This document shows positions 8,038 through 16,592 of a stretch of 64,000 nt of DNA, piece after piece. The translations under genes were made by a program, and so were the position numbers. The notes beneath the pieces are model-generated. The model was not told where the DNA came from. It saw only the letters and a list, made by a program, of their open reading frames with translations, and did no database searches. Position 1 is the first letter of the stretch. Each line of letters opens with the position of its first letter. Source of the DNA: Natrarchaeobius chitinivorans (lineage in GTDB: Archaea > Halobacteriota > Halobacteria > Halobacteriales > Natrialbaceae); the NCBI RefSeq assembly GCF_003841505.1, contig NZ_REGA01000005.1:1-64000 (forward strand). Reading direction: 5' to 3'.

Positions 8038-8121
8038 TATAGTAGCTACTGCAAATCGTTGCACACCTGATCGACAGACCTACCCGCGATGGGTGTGTAA
8101 ATCGTTACAGTTGGTACGATA
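8038..8121. repeat. MITE-like 84-bp palindrome, copy 1 (degenerate)
   Basis: It starts TATAGTAGCTACTG and ends CAGTTGGTACGATAG, with ATCGTTGCACACC and GGGTGTGTAAATCG as inner arms. It belongs to the same family as the copies at 28657, 32859, 34380 and 47216 but is diverged at both ends. The flanking spacer (7985-8204) has no other recognisable feature. Confidence 0.65.
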
Positions 8122-8204
8122 GTCTGCCAAGACGAAGGAGGTCGTACTTCGGATACTGATGGTTCTGCTTCGGTTCGTCAATCCGGGTTATCTCTGTTTA
8201 TAAT

Positions 8205-8618
8205 CTAGAACCCAAAATCATCATGAGTGACTTGAGCCACTCCATAACCAGCAGTTGTTGATTCTTCCGCGACGACTTCTCCGTCTTCTAAGATTTGGAT
8301 TACTAACTCTCGGTCAGAATCATCTTGCTTTTGTGCATTTGCTGATATAATGTCAGAATCATCAACATCTATGATCTCTTCTCCGTGACCCTCTATGGAG
8401 CTAGTGCTTCCCTCAGTACCTGCAGCTCCTGCCCAGTCGCCATCGTACACAACTCGAACTTGGAAGCCTTGATTTCCGTTAGCAGTCTCATCGCCTTCTT
8501 CGGCTTCTTCTTCTGGCTCAGTTTCAGGCTCTTCTTCCACATCGAGATCACTAGCGCACCCTGACAACCCGAACGTTGTTACCACGCCAATTCCTGCAAT
8601 GAACTGTCTACGTTCCAT
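8205..8618 (-). CDS. Secreted acidic lipoprotein of unknown function
   Basis: 137 residues. The N-terminus MERRQFIAGIGVVTTFGLSGC is a Tat signal with a lipobox ending at C21. A Glu-rich linker (about 25-50) leads to a domain of about 85 residues that I do not recognise. Its QVRVVYDGDWAGA and ELVIQILEDGEVV strands suggest a small beta-sandwich. A TATA element (reverse of about 8644-8652, TTTTTATAAATTG) lies about 30 nt before the ATG at 8618. Base composition is clearly more AT-rich than the neighbouring genes, with codons such as TCA, AGT and ATA, suggesting recent acquisition. Confidence 0.7.
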   Translation of the reverse strand: MERRQFIAGIGVVTTFGLSGCASDLDVEEEPETEPEEEAEEGDETANGNQGFQVRVVYDGDWAGAAGTEGSTSSIEGHGEEIIDVDDSDIISANAQKQDDSDRELVIQILEDGEVVAEESTTAGYGVAQVTHDDFGF

Positions 8619-8763
8619 ACATTCGCACTAACTAATACTCAATTTATAAAAATTATGGCATGCATGTCATTTCATGTCGTATTATGTAACTGAGGGATCG
8701 ACGAACCGGCTATCGAATACGTTCGGGGGAGCCTACAGGCGGTGAGAAAACGTATCGCGTCCA

Positions 8764-11211
8764 ATGAGCGAATGCTCGCTGTGCGAGTTGCCGACACCGG
8801 ATCCACCGGTGACGGGTTCTGGCGTCGACGGCGAGTTCTGCTGTCGCGGCTGTCTCGAGGTCGCGGACGTCCTCGAGGCGGCCGACCTCGAGGAAGCGTC
8901 AGTCCGCGAGCGCGCTCGCGAGAACGCGGGCTACGAGGCGGATACCAACGCGGGCGGTCTCACCGATACCGGCGTCGACCGGTCGGTACCCGACGGGTTT
9001 CGGGAGGTGTTCGTGTCCGTCGCCGGGATGCACTGTACGACCTGCGAGGCGTTCGTCTCGCTCTACGGCGAGCGCCACGAGGGGATCGATCGGGTCGACG
9101 TTAACTACGCGACCGATCTCGCCAGGGTCGTCTACGATCCCGAGGCGATCGACGAGGCGGACGTTCCCGAGGCGTTGACCGGCCACGGCTACCGCGCGAG
9201 CCTCGAGGCGGATCCGGACACCGACCGCGCCGACGTGGACGCGGTACAGCGGCTGCTGGTCGGCGGATTCTGTGCGATGTTGGTCATGCCGTGGTACCTG
9301 TTTTACCTGTATCCGAGCTACGTCGGCATCGATACGGGCATCCTCAGCGTCGACTCGAGCGCGGCGGGCTACTACGTTCCGATGGGGATGATGGGGCTTC
9401 TGACGACCATCGTGATCGGCTACACCGGTCGCCCCGTCCTGCGAAGCGCGTACGCCAGTCTCCGGACGCGACGGCCGAACATGGACCTGCTGATCGCGGT
9501 GGCGGCGCTCTCGGCGTACGCCTACAGCACGGTGGCGCTCCTCTTGCGGGAGACACACCTCTACTACGACGTCTCCATCGCGGTGATCCTCGTCGTCACT
9601 CTCGGTGGGTATTACGAGGGAAGGATCAAGCGACGGTCCACGTCGAGGCTGGCGGCGATCACGACGACCAGGGTCCGGGAGGCAACCAGACGAACGGCGA
9701 CGGGGACGGAGACGGTCCCGACCGGGGAACTCCGCGGCGGCGACGAGGTACTGATCCAGGCGGGCGACCGAATCCCGATCGACGGGACGGTCCGCGAGGG
9801 CACCGCCCCGGTCGACGAGTCGCTGCTGACGGGCGAATCGCTCCCGGTGACGAAACGGCCGGGCGACCCGGTCGCCGGCGGGTCCGTCGCACACGAACCG
9901 CTGGTCGTCGAGGTGTCGGCCGGCGCGACGAGCACGCTCGACCGCATCGCCGAGTTGCTGTGGTCGATCCAGACCACCAGGCCGGGCGTCCAGCGGTTCG
10001 TCGACCGGCTTTCGACGGTGTTCGTTCCCTTCGTGTTCACGATCGCAGCCGCCGCCACCGTCGTCCGACTCGGGAGCGGTGAACCCGTCTCGAGCGCGTT
10101 GCTCACCGGGCTGACGGTGCTCGTCGTCTCCTGTCCCTGCGCGATGGGGCTTGCAACCCCGCTGGCCATCGTCGGCGGGCTTCGAGACGCCCTCGAGCGC
10201 GGGATCGTCGTGACGAACCACACTGTCTTCGAGACCGCTCCCGACGCCGATACGGTGGTCTTCGACAAGACGGGGACGCTGACCGCCGGCGAGATGGCCG
10301 TCCAGGAGGTTCTCGGCGACCGCGACGCGCTCGCGATCGCAAGCGTGATCGAGCGACGCGATCGCCATCCGGTCGCGGACGCGATCGTCGACGCGGTCGA
10401 CGACGATCGCTTCGCCTCCGCGTCGGTCGAACGCTTCGAGCGACACCCCGGCAGGGGAATCGAGGGAATCGTCGACGGGTCGCGGGTCGTTGCCGGTTCG
10501 GTCGCCCTGCTCGAGGAGGAAATCGGTGCGATTCCCGACCGCCTCTCGACGACCGCGGACGACGCACGCGGGGACGGACTCCTGCCGGTCGCGATCGGCG
10601 TCGAGCCGCTGGTACGAAGCGACGGTGGTGACGTCGAGTCGATAGCTTCTCCGTCGGGCCCAGAACCTTCCTCGTTCGCGCTCGCGCTCGTCGGCGACCG
10701 CGAGCGTGACGCCTGGCACGACGCGGTCGCCGCGGTCGGCGACCGCGAGGTGATCGTCCTCACCGGTGACGACGAGTCCGCCGCCGAACGGTTCCGGACG
10801 CACCCCTCTGTCGATCGCGTCTTCGCCGGCATCCCGCCGGACGGCAAAGTCGCAACGATCCGGCGGCTGTCGGCGGATCGAACCGTCGCGATGGTCGGTG
10901 ACGGAACCAACGACGCACCCGCACTCGCGGCCGCCGACCTGGGGATCGCGATGGGGAGCGGAACCGACAGCGCGGCCGACGCCGCGGACATCGTCGTCCT
11001 CGAGGACGATCTGCACGCGGTCGGAACCACGTTCGACCTCGCCGCCGGCACCCGACGCCGCCTCCGCGAGAACGTCGGCTGGGCGCTTTTGTACAACGCG
11101 ATCGCGATTCCGCTCGCGGCCGCCGGTGCGATCAACCCGCTGTTCGCGGCCCTCGCCATGGCGACGAGTAGCATTCTGGTCGTCACTAACTCGAGGCGAT
11201 CGGTGCTGTGA
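8764..11211 (+). CDS. Copper-translocating P1B-type ATPase, CcoI/FixI-like
   Basis: 815 residues. Residues 1-30 form a cysteine-rich metal-binding domain (CSLCELP, then CCRGC) of the type seen in CcoI/FixI ATPases. An HMA domain follows with C91 and C94 (GMHCTTC). Core motifs: TGES, the CPC membrane motif (about residue 455, VVSCPCAMGL), DKTGT phosphorylation site (about 500), the HP motif (RRDRHPVAD) and GDGTNDAP (about 710). YN in helix 7 and MATSS in helix 8 match Cu+ pumps. CcoI-type pumps deliver copper for heme-copper enzymes rather than detoxify. With the heme-copper operon and ctaB 2.5-7 kb away, a role in loading CuB or CuA is the best inference; simple Cu efflux is the alternative. 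Confidence 0.88.
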   Translation: MSECSLCELPTPDPPVTGSGVDGEFCCRGCLEVADVLEAADLEEASVRERARENAGYEADTNAGGLTDTGVDRSVPDGFREVFVSVAGMHCTTCEAFVSLYGERHEGIDRVDVNYATDLARVVYDPEAIDEADVPEALTGHGYRASLEADPDTDRADVDAVQRLLVGGFCAMLVMPWYLFYLYPSYVGIDTGILSVDSSAAGYYVPMGMMGLLTTIVIGYTGRPVLRSAYASLRTRRPNMDLLIAVAALSAYAYSTVALLLRETHLYYDVSIAVILVVTLGGYYEGRIKRRSTSRLAAITTTRVREATRRTATGTETVPTGELRGGDEVLIQAGDRIPIDGTVREGTAPVDESLLTGESLPVTKRPGDPVAGGSVAHEPLVVEVSAGATSTLDRIAELLWSIQTTRPGVQRFVDRLSTVFVPFVFTIAAAATVVRLGSGEPVSSALLTGLTVLVVSCPCAMGLATPLAIVGGLRDALERGIVVTNHTVFETAPDADTVVFDKTGTLTAGEMAVQEVLGDRDALAIASVIERRDRHPVADAIVDAVDDDRFASASVERFERHPGRGIEGIVDGSRVVAGSVALLEEEIGAIPDRLSTTADDARGDGLLPVAIGVEPLVRSDGGDVESIASPSGPEPSSFALALVGDRERDAWHDAVAAVGDREVIVLTGDDESAAERFRTHPSVDRVFAGIPPDGKVATIRRLSADRTVAMVGDGTNDAPALAAADLGIAMGSGTDSAADAADIVVLEDDLHAVGTTFDLAAGTRRRLRENVGWALLYNAIAIPLAAAGAINPLFAALAMATSSILVVTNSRRSVL

Positions 11212-12482
11212 CGGTGTCGTTCCACGACTTTGCGGTAGTGGTGCAGTAGTCCCTCGCGGACCATCTCCTGTCCCAGTTGGTCGGTCATCGACGACGGCAC
11301 GGCTCTACCAGAAAAGACAGGACGCATCGTCACAAGAGTATTGCTAGAACTGGGCAATGCCGGGTGGAGAAATCGGTTCGATTCCGGGGGCTGCGTGCGA
11401 CGTGTGTGTCGGACCTGAACGCGATCTTCGGTCTCACTCCGCGTCTTTCCAGTTGCCGGCCTCGACGTCACGAAACTCCCCTTTGGCCTCGCGCTCGTGG
11501 GGCCATAGCACAACGGCGAGCACCGTCACGTAAAACGCCCCGACGGCAGCGAGAACGACGGTTCCGGGAACCGTTCCGACTGCCGCGGCGTCGGGGAGAT
11601 CGGCGCCGTGTTTCCGAGCACCGACGCTGGTCCCTGTCTCGGCATATCGGGAAAATGGGTCTCAGACCGGCGAGAATCGGTGCTCGAGAGCTGATCTGAA
11701 GTCGTTCCGTCTCACTGATTCGTCCCGATTTCCGCACACCAGCACTGATAAGCCCATTATACTCCGAACCCTTTGCCAGCCAATTTGGTATAGCATATTG
11801 TGGTTTATAGATGAGTTGGTCGGCAGTACGAGACTCGAGGTGGCCAAAATCGGCCGAATCCAATCAATCGCACCCACTGTGCATTAGTGTAGTAACGTAC
11901 AGTGAATGTGGGGAAGGCGACACTGTACAGACGTCGAACTGACGAGGCGCTCGAGAGCGACGACGTCTTCGGGGAGTTGGCCGACGAGCACGGTTCCCGA
12001 GCGCCTCGAGAGGTGCCGGATGACACTCGGCCGGTGGGAAATCAGTCCAGAGCACTTGCGTCACGTCGCCGAATCGGTCACGATCGACGCGGCGGCTATC
12101 CACGGATTTCGTTTGCGATGTGACAGTCATCCGGTTGGGTCCGGGATCGTAATCGTCTCAGGAAACCGGAGGCCGGATAGCTGTCTTCCGGCCCGATACG
12201 TTCCAGTCGCTTTCCCGATTGCTGGATGGATCCGGTGAGATACAGGAAACCGACTCGAATTACTCCGGAAATACGGTGTGGTTGCGTTCCCGGACGACGG
12301 TAGGCCGTGAAGACGTCCCGCGAACGCGATTCACCAGTACGACGGCCGTTCTCAGCGATAACTGGCAGTCCGATAGCGCTTCGGATGCTCACGACAGAGG
12401 AAGGACGGGTGGGAGGACACGTGGTGAGAAAACCGACAACGGTGACGCGTGGATTCGAGAGACGTGGCCGGTACCGACCGAA
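11212..12482. other. Gene-poor, decayed stretch
   Basis: No intact gene can be supported in 1.27 kb. Two pieces look like coding remains. One is the minus-strand fragment at 11434-11670, annotated separately. The other is a plus-strand run from a GTG at 11902 whose first 35 codons use typical haloarchaeal codons and then degrade. AT-rich patches near 11745-11815 may be old promoters. The region separates the copper ATPase from the 3' end of the sugar transporter operon, and both neighbours point into it. Confidence 0.5.
11434..11670 (-). pseudogene. C-terminal remnant of a small membrane protein
   Basis: The frame is open for about 78 codons after a TGA but has no ATG, GTG or TTG before a GTG deep inside the hydrophobic segment. 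It encodes a short polar stretch, one transmembrane helix (VLAAVGAFYVTVLAVVLW) and a charged tail ending GNWKDAE. Codon use is typical of real haloarchaeal genes. A single-span protein next to a CcoI-like ATPase could be an assembly or oxidase accessory peptide, but the family is not recognised. Confidence 0.35.
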
Positions 12483-13625
12483 CTACGACTGCTGAGAAGC
12501 CCTGACACTCTCTCGACCGGTCGTCTCTCTGTGCTTTAGCGTTTCGCCTGTTTGGGTGTCGAACAGGTAGAGGTTGGCGCTGTCGATGCTGAGATGAACC
12601 GTACTGTCTTTCTCCGGAAGCACGTCCGGCTCCGTTCGAACCGTTATCATCTGCCCCAGCAGTTCGACGTGAATGAAGTTCGTTTTACCCTGGTACTCCG
12701 GTACGACGACCTCTGCAGGGACGGTTTCGTCGCCGGGTTCTTCGGATATCTCGATGTGTTCCGGCCGGAGGCCTGCCGTAACCGTATCACCGTCTGGAAG
12801 ACCCCCAGTAGCCGGAAGCGTACAGATCTGTGATCCCTCGTGGCGGACGACGACGTCTTCGCCGTCCGATTCGAGGGAGACATCGAGCAGATTCATCGAC
12901 GGACTCCCGACGAACTGTGCGGTAAAGAGGTTGTTCGGCTCGTTGTAGAGGCGCTCCGGGGTGGCAATCTGTTGCATTTTTCCGTCTTTGAGCAACACGA
13001 TGCGATCTGCCATCGTCATCGCCTCCTTCTGGTCGTGGGTGACGTAGATCGACGTCACGCCGATTTCGTCGTGGATGCGCTGGATTTCGTGGCGCATACT
13101 CGACCGGAGTTTCGCGTCGAGATTCGACAGCGGTTCGTCCAGAAGGAAGACGTTCGGTTCGCGGACGATCGCTCGCCCGAGCGCGACGCGCTGTTTTTGC
13201 CCACCCGAGAGTTCCTCGGGACTGTGCTCGAGAACCTCTTCGATGTCGAGCATCTCGGCCGTTTCGGCGACGCGCTCTTGCCGTTCGGACTTGGAGAGGT
13301 CGGTCGAGTGTTTGAGCCCGTACTCGATGTTTTTCCGGGCATTCATGCTCGGATACAGTGCGTAGTTTTGAAACACCATCGCGACGTCACGGGTCGATGG
13401 CGTCAGGTGCTGGACCTCTTCGCCTCCGAACTCGATAACGCCGTCGGTGACGGTCTCGAGTCCGGCGATCATCCGGAGCGTCGTCGATTTCCCACAGCCG
13501 GAAGGACCGACGATCACGACGAACTCGCCGTCCTCGATGGTCAACGACACGTCTTCGACGGCCGTTTCCGTCCCCTGTGAGTCGCTGTACACCTTCGTCA
13601 GTCCGTCGAGCGTGACTTCCGTCAT
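12483..13625 (-). CDS. Sugar ABC transporter ATP-binding protein (XacK/MalK-type)
   Basis: 380 residues. Walker A GPSGCGKST (about 40-48), Q-loop VFQNYALYP, signature LSGGQKQR, Walker B VFLLDEPLSNLD and H-loop VTHDQKEA are all present. A regulatory OB-like domain (TOBE/MalK C-terminal) fills residues 240-365. It is the last gene of a five-gene operon, and its ATG overlaps the stop of the preceding ATPase by 4 bp. Two different ATPases in one operon suggest a heterodimer, as in Haloferax XacGHIJK, a CUT1 importer for D-xylose and L-arabinose. Exact sugar specificity cannot be read from the ATPase. Confidence 0.9.
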   Translation of the reverse strand: MTEVTLDGLTKVYSDSQGTETAVEDVSLTIEDGEFVVIVGPSGCGKSTTLRMIAGLETVTDGVIEFGGEEVQHLTPSTRDVAMVFQNYALYPSMNARKNIEYGLKHSTDLSKSERQERVAETAEMLDIEEVLEHSPEELSGGQKQRVALGRAIVREPNVFLLDEPLSNLDAKLRSSMRHEIQRIHDEIGVTSIYVTHDQKEAMTMADRIVLLKDGKMQQIATPERLYNEPNNLFTAQFVGSPSMNLLDVSLESDGEDVVVRHEGSQICTLPATGGLPDGDTVTAGLRPEHIEISEEPGDETVPAEVVVPEYQGKTNFIHVELLGQMITVRTEPDVLPEKDSTVHLSIDSANLYLFDTQTGETLKHRETTGRESVRASQQS

Positions 13626-14737
13626 GGTTTCACCGAGAGCGCTTCCGTGTTTTCTCCGAAGACGTGGATCGACGATCGGTTGAACGCGACGTCGACCTCG
13701 TCACCGACTTGTCCCGGGACGTCGTCCGAGAGCGCGATGATCGAGTGATCGCCTCTCTCGAGTCGGAGCTCGTAAGAGTGACCGAGCGGGTCGATCGTCT
13801 CGAGGCGCATCTTCGAGATCTCGACGTACCCGTTGTCTCGCGGGGCTCCGGGAGAGTTACCGGGTCCAACCCACACGTCCTGCGGGCGGACACCGACTTT
13901 CGAGTGGGGGACGTCCCCCTCGACCGAAACCTCGAGGTCGACAGGTTCGGTGATCTGTGCGTGGACTGATCCGTTCGAACTGGCGGCCGTCTGGACGAAG
14001 TTCATGCCGGGTTCGCCGAGAAACGACGCGACGAATTCGTTCGCCGGGTTTTTGTAGACCTCCTGGGGCGTTCCGATCTGCTGGATTTGCCCGTCGTCCA
14101 TAATGACGATGCGATCCGCGATACTCATCGCTTCTTCCTGGTCGTGAGTGACGTACACCGTCGTCGTTCCGAGCTGTTGTTGGAGATCTTTCAGCTCGGA
14201 GCGCGTGTTGACGCGGAGTTTCGCGTCGAGATTCGATAACGGCTCGTCCATCAGGAACAGGTTCGGTTCGCGGACGATCGTTCGCCCGAGCGCGACTCGT
14301 TGGCGTTGGCCACCGCTCAGTTGGCCCGGTTTCTTGTCGAGAAGGTCTTCGATGCCGAGCAGTTCGGTCGCGTACTCGACTTTTTCCGTGGCTTCCTCCT
14401 CGGTGATGTCCATCTTCCCCAGGGGAAACCGCAGGTTATCTTCGACGGTCTTGTGGGGATAGAGAGCGTAGTTCTGGAAGACCATCGAAAGGTCGCGCTT
14501 CTGTGGAAGCTTTTCGGTCACGTCCGAGCCGTGCATCTCGATCGTTCCGTCCGTCGGAACCTCGAGTCCGGCAATCATCCGAAGCGTGGTCGTCTTCCCA
14601 CAGCCGGACGGACCGAGCAATACCAGAAACTCGCCGTCTCTGACGGCGAGATCGATGTCGTCGACGGCAGTCAGGTCGCCGAAACGCTTCGTTACGTTTC
14701 GCAACTCGACGCCGTATTCCGTGTTTTTATTGCTCAC
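13622..14737 (-). CDS. Sugar ABC transporter ATP-binding protein (XacJ/MalK-type)
   Basis: 371 residues. Walker A GPSGCGKTT, VFQNYALYPHKT Q-loop, LSGGQRQR signature, LFLMDEPLSNLD Walker B and VTHDQEEA H-loop are intact. The C-terminal MalK-like domain includes VGVRPQDVWVG. It differs clearly from the adjacent ATPase, so the pair are old paralogs rather than a recent duplication. Its start lies 11 bp after the permease stop. It energises uptake together with the two permeases at 14749-16576. Confidence 0.9.
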   Translation of the reverse strand: MSNKNTEYGVELRNVTKRFGDLTAVDDIDLAVRDGEFLVLLGPSGCGKTTTLRMIAGLEVPTDGTIEMHGSDVTEKLPQKRDLSMVFQNYALYPHKTVEDNLRFPLGKMDITEEEATEKVEYATELLGIEDLLDKKPGQLSGGQRQRVALGRTIVREPNLFLMDEPLSNLDAKLRVNTRSELKDLQQQLGTTTVYVTHDQEEAMSIADRIVIMDDGQIQQIGTPQEVYKNPANEFVASFLGEPGMNFVQTAASSNGSVHAQITEPVDLEVSVEGDVPHSKVGVRPQDVWVGPGNSPGAPRDNGYVEISKMRLETIDPLGHSYELRLERGDHSIIALSDDVPGQVGDEVDVAFNRSSIHVFGENTEALSVKP

Positions 14738-14748
14738 TGTCGTTCACC

Positions 14749-15663
14749 TCAGTCCATCGATCCGAAGCTCAGTCCTGCCATCATGTACTTTTCGAGATAG
14801 AGGAACATAATAACGACCGGTATCGTCGTCAGCATCGACGCGGCCATGATCTCGCCCCACACGTCATCGAACTCGAACTGGAGGAACTCGATTCCGATCG
14901 GGAGCGTATACAGTTCCTGGGTGTTCAGGAAGATGCTCGCGTACAGGTACTCGTTCCAGGATAGCAGGAACGAGTAGAGGAAGACGGCCACGATCGCGGG
15001 AACGCTCATCGGAATTGTAATCCTGAGGAGCACTTCGACGCGTGAGTAGCCGTCGATCAGCCCTGCTTCCTCGATCTCCTTGGGAATCGATCGGAAGTAG
15101 TTCCCGAGGAGATACAGACCGAGCGGGATGGTGAAGATGAAGTGGGTGAGAACGACGCTCGTGAGCGTATCGACGAGGCCGAGCCAGACGACGATCTGGA
15201 AGATCGGGACCACCATGAGGATCCCCGCGATCATATACGAGAGGAGAACCCCTCGGACCATGAACGCACGCCCTGGATACTCGAGACGGGCGAAGCTGTA
15301 GGCACCGAAGATGGATATTCCAACGGCCATCGCCGACGAGATCACCGCGACGACGAAGCTATTGAAGAAATATATGTAAAACGGCACCTGTGCGTCCATG
15401 ATCTCTCGGAAGTGATCGAACGTGAACTCCGTCGGGATCACTGCCGGTGGTAGTCGGTAGAGCTCCGTCGACGGGATGATGCTGGTTACGACCATCCAGT
15501 AGAACGGGAAGAGAACGAAAAACAGCGTCAGTCCGACACAGCCGTAGAGGACGAGTCGATCGAACAGCGTCGACTCGATCTGACTCTGTCGGAACGCGCC
15601 GGAGAAGACGCTCTTGGTCGTCTGAATGCTTTCTCTAACCGCAGCCATGAGTAATCCAATCAT
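14749..15663 (-). CDS. Sugar ABC transporter permease (MalG-type)
   Basis: 304 residues with six predicted helices. The EAA loop characteristic of importer permeases is EIEEAGLIDGYSRVEVLLRI (about residues 205-224), where it contacts the ATPases. The extra N-terminal cytoplasmic segment of about 35 residues is usual for MalG-type subunits. Two in-frame starts exist, at 15663 and 15648; the first is 22 bp after the stop of the partner permease. Same operon and strand as its neighbours. Confidence 0.9.
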   Translation of the reverse strand: MIGLLMAAVRESIQTTKSVFSGAFRQSQIESTLFDRLVLYGCVGLTLFFVLFPFYWMVVTSIIPSTELYRLPPAVIPTEFTFDHFREIMDAQVPFYIYFFNSFVVAVISSAMAVGISIFGAYSFARLEYPGRAFMVRGVLLSYMIAGILMVVPIFQIVVWLGLVDTLTSVVLTHFIFTIPLGLYLLGNYFRSIPKEIEEAGLIDGYSRVEVLLRITIPMSVPAIVAVFLYSFLLSWNEYLYASIFLNTQELYTLPIGIEFLQFEFDDVWGEIMAASMLTTIPVVIMFLYLEKYMMAGLSFGSMD

Positions 15664-15685
15664 CGTTTCATACCTCGTTCGATAC

Positions 15686-16576
15686 TTACCATTCTATCAC
15701 CCACGTCACGTAGATCGCGACGAACAACATCAGGAACACGAGCATGATCATCGACGTCGCTGCGGCGATTCCCTGCTCGAACTGATTGAATCCGGTCTGG
15801 TAGACGAATACCCCCAGTACGGGGACGTCCCGCGTGAACAGCCAGACGTCGGCGAAGACGTTGAAGTTCCAGATCCACCGGATGAGGAAGACGGTCGCGA
15901 TGACGTATTTCAGTTCCGGAAGGGTGATATCGCGGAATCGCGCCCATCTGCTGGCACCGTCGACTTTCGCAGCTTCGTACAACTCGTCTGGGATCGACTG
16001 CAGCCGAGCCAGGATCAGGAGGAACGCGAACGGGAAGTACCGCCACGATTCGAAGACGATGACCATCGTCAACGAGTTCCGAAGATCCGTGCCGCTATCG
16101 TACAGCCCGAGGAGGTCGGCGAAGAAGAACTGGCCGACGCCGTACGTCGGGTCCCAGATCCACTGCCAGACGAACGCGGACGCGATAAGCGGTGCGATGT
16201 ACGGCAGCAACACGACCCCTCTCGCGAGACGCCGTCCGAAGAACTCCTTCGTAAACAGCAATGCGACGCCGAGACCGATGACTGTCGCACCGATGTCACT
16301 GAACAGCGTGAAGATGAACGTGTTTCGGAGGGCCACGAGGAAGTCCGGATCCGAGATCAGCGTCATGTAGTTCTCGAGGCCGATCCACTCCGGAGATTCA
16401 GCCGGCGTCAGCGGAACCTCGGTGAAGCTGAGATAGAAATTATAGAGCAACGGATAGACGAGCGTAATCGCGACGAGCAGGACGGACGGGAGGATGAGGG
16501 CGTAGCCCAGATACACCTCCTTCTGTTTGATCGTCAGATTGTCGTACCGCTGTTTCGTCTGAGAGATAACAGACAT
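15686..16576 (-). CDS. Sugar ABC transporter permease (MalF-type)
   Basis: 296 residues with six helices. The EAA loop is ELYEAAKVDGASRWARFRDI (about 202-221). The N-terminal segment TIKQKEVYLGYALILPSV is typical of MalF/UgpA permeases. It starts 16 bp after the binding-protein stop and forms the membrane channel with the MalG-type subunit. Confidence 0.9.
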   Translation of the reverse strand: MSVISQTKQRYDNLTIKQKEVYLGYALILPSVLLVAITLVYPLLYNFYLSFTEVPLTPAESPEWIGLENYMTLISDPDFLVALRNTFIFTLFSDIGATVIGLGVALLFTKEFFGRRLARGVVLLPYIAPLIASAFVWQWIWDPTYGVGQFFFADLLGLYDSGTDLRNSLTMVIVFESWRYFPFAFLLILARLQSIPDELYEAAKVDGASRWARFRDITLPELKYVIATVFLIRWIWNFNVFADVWLFTRDVPVLGVFVYQTGFNQFEQGIAAATSMIMLVFLMLFVAIYVTWVIEW

Positions 16577-16592
16577 CGATTGAGTACTCTAT

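Noticed and set aside
8899-11016. 705-codon minus-strand open frame opposite the copper ATPase
   Set aside because: It is antisense to a gene with all P-type ATPase motifs; long shadow frames are common in GC-rich haloarchaeal DNA. Its product is Arg/Asp-rich without domain motifs.
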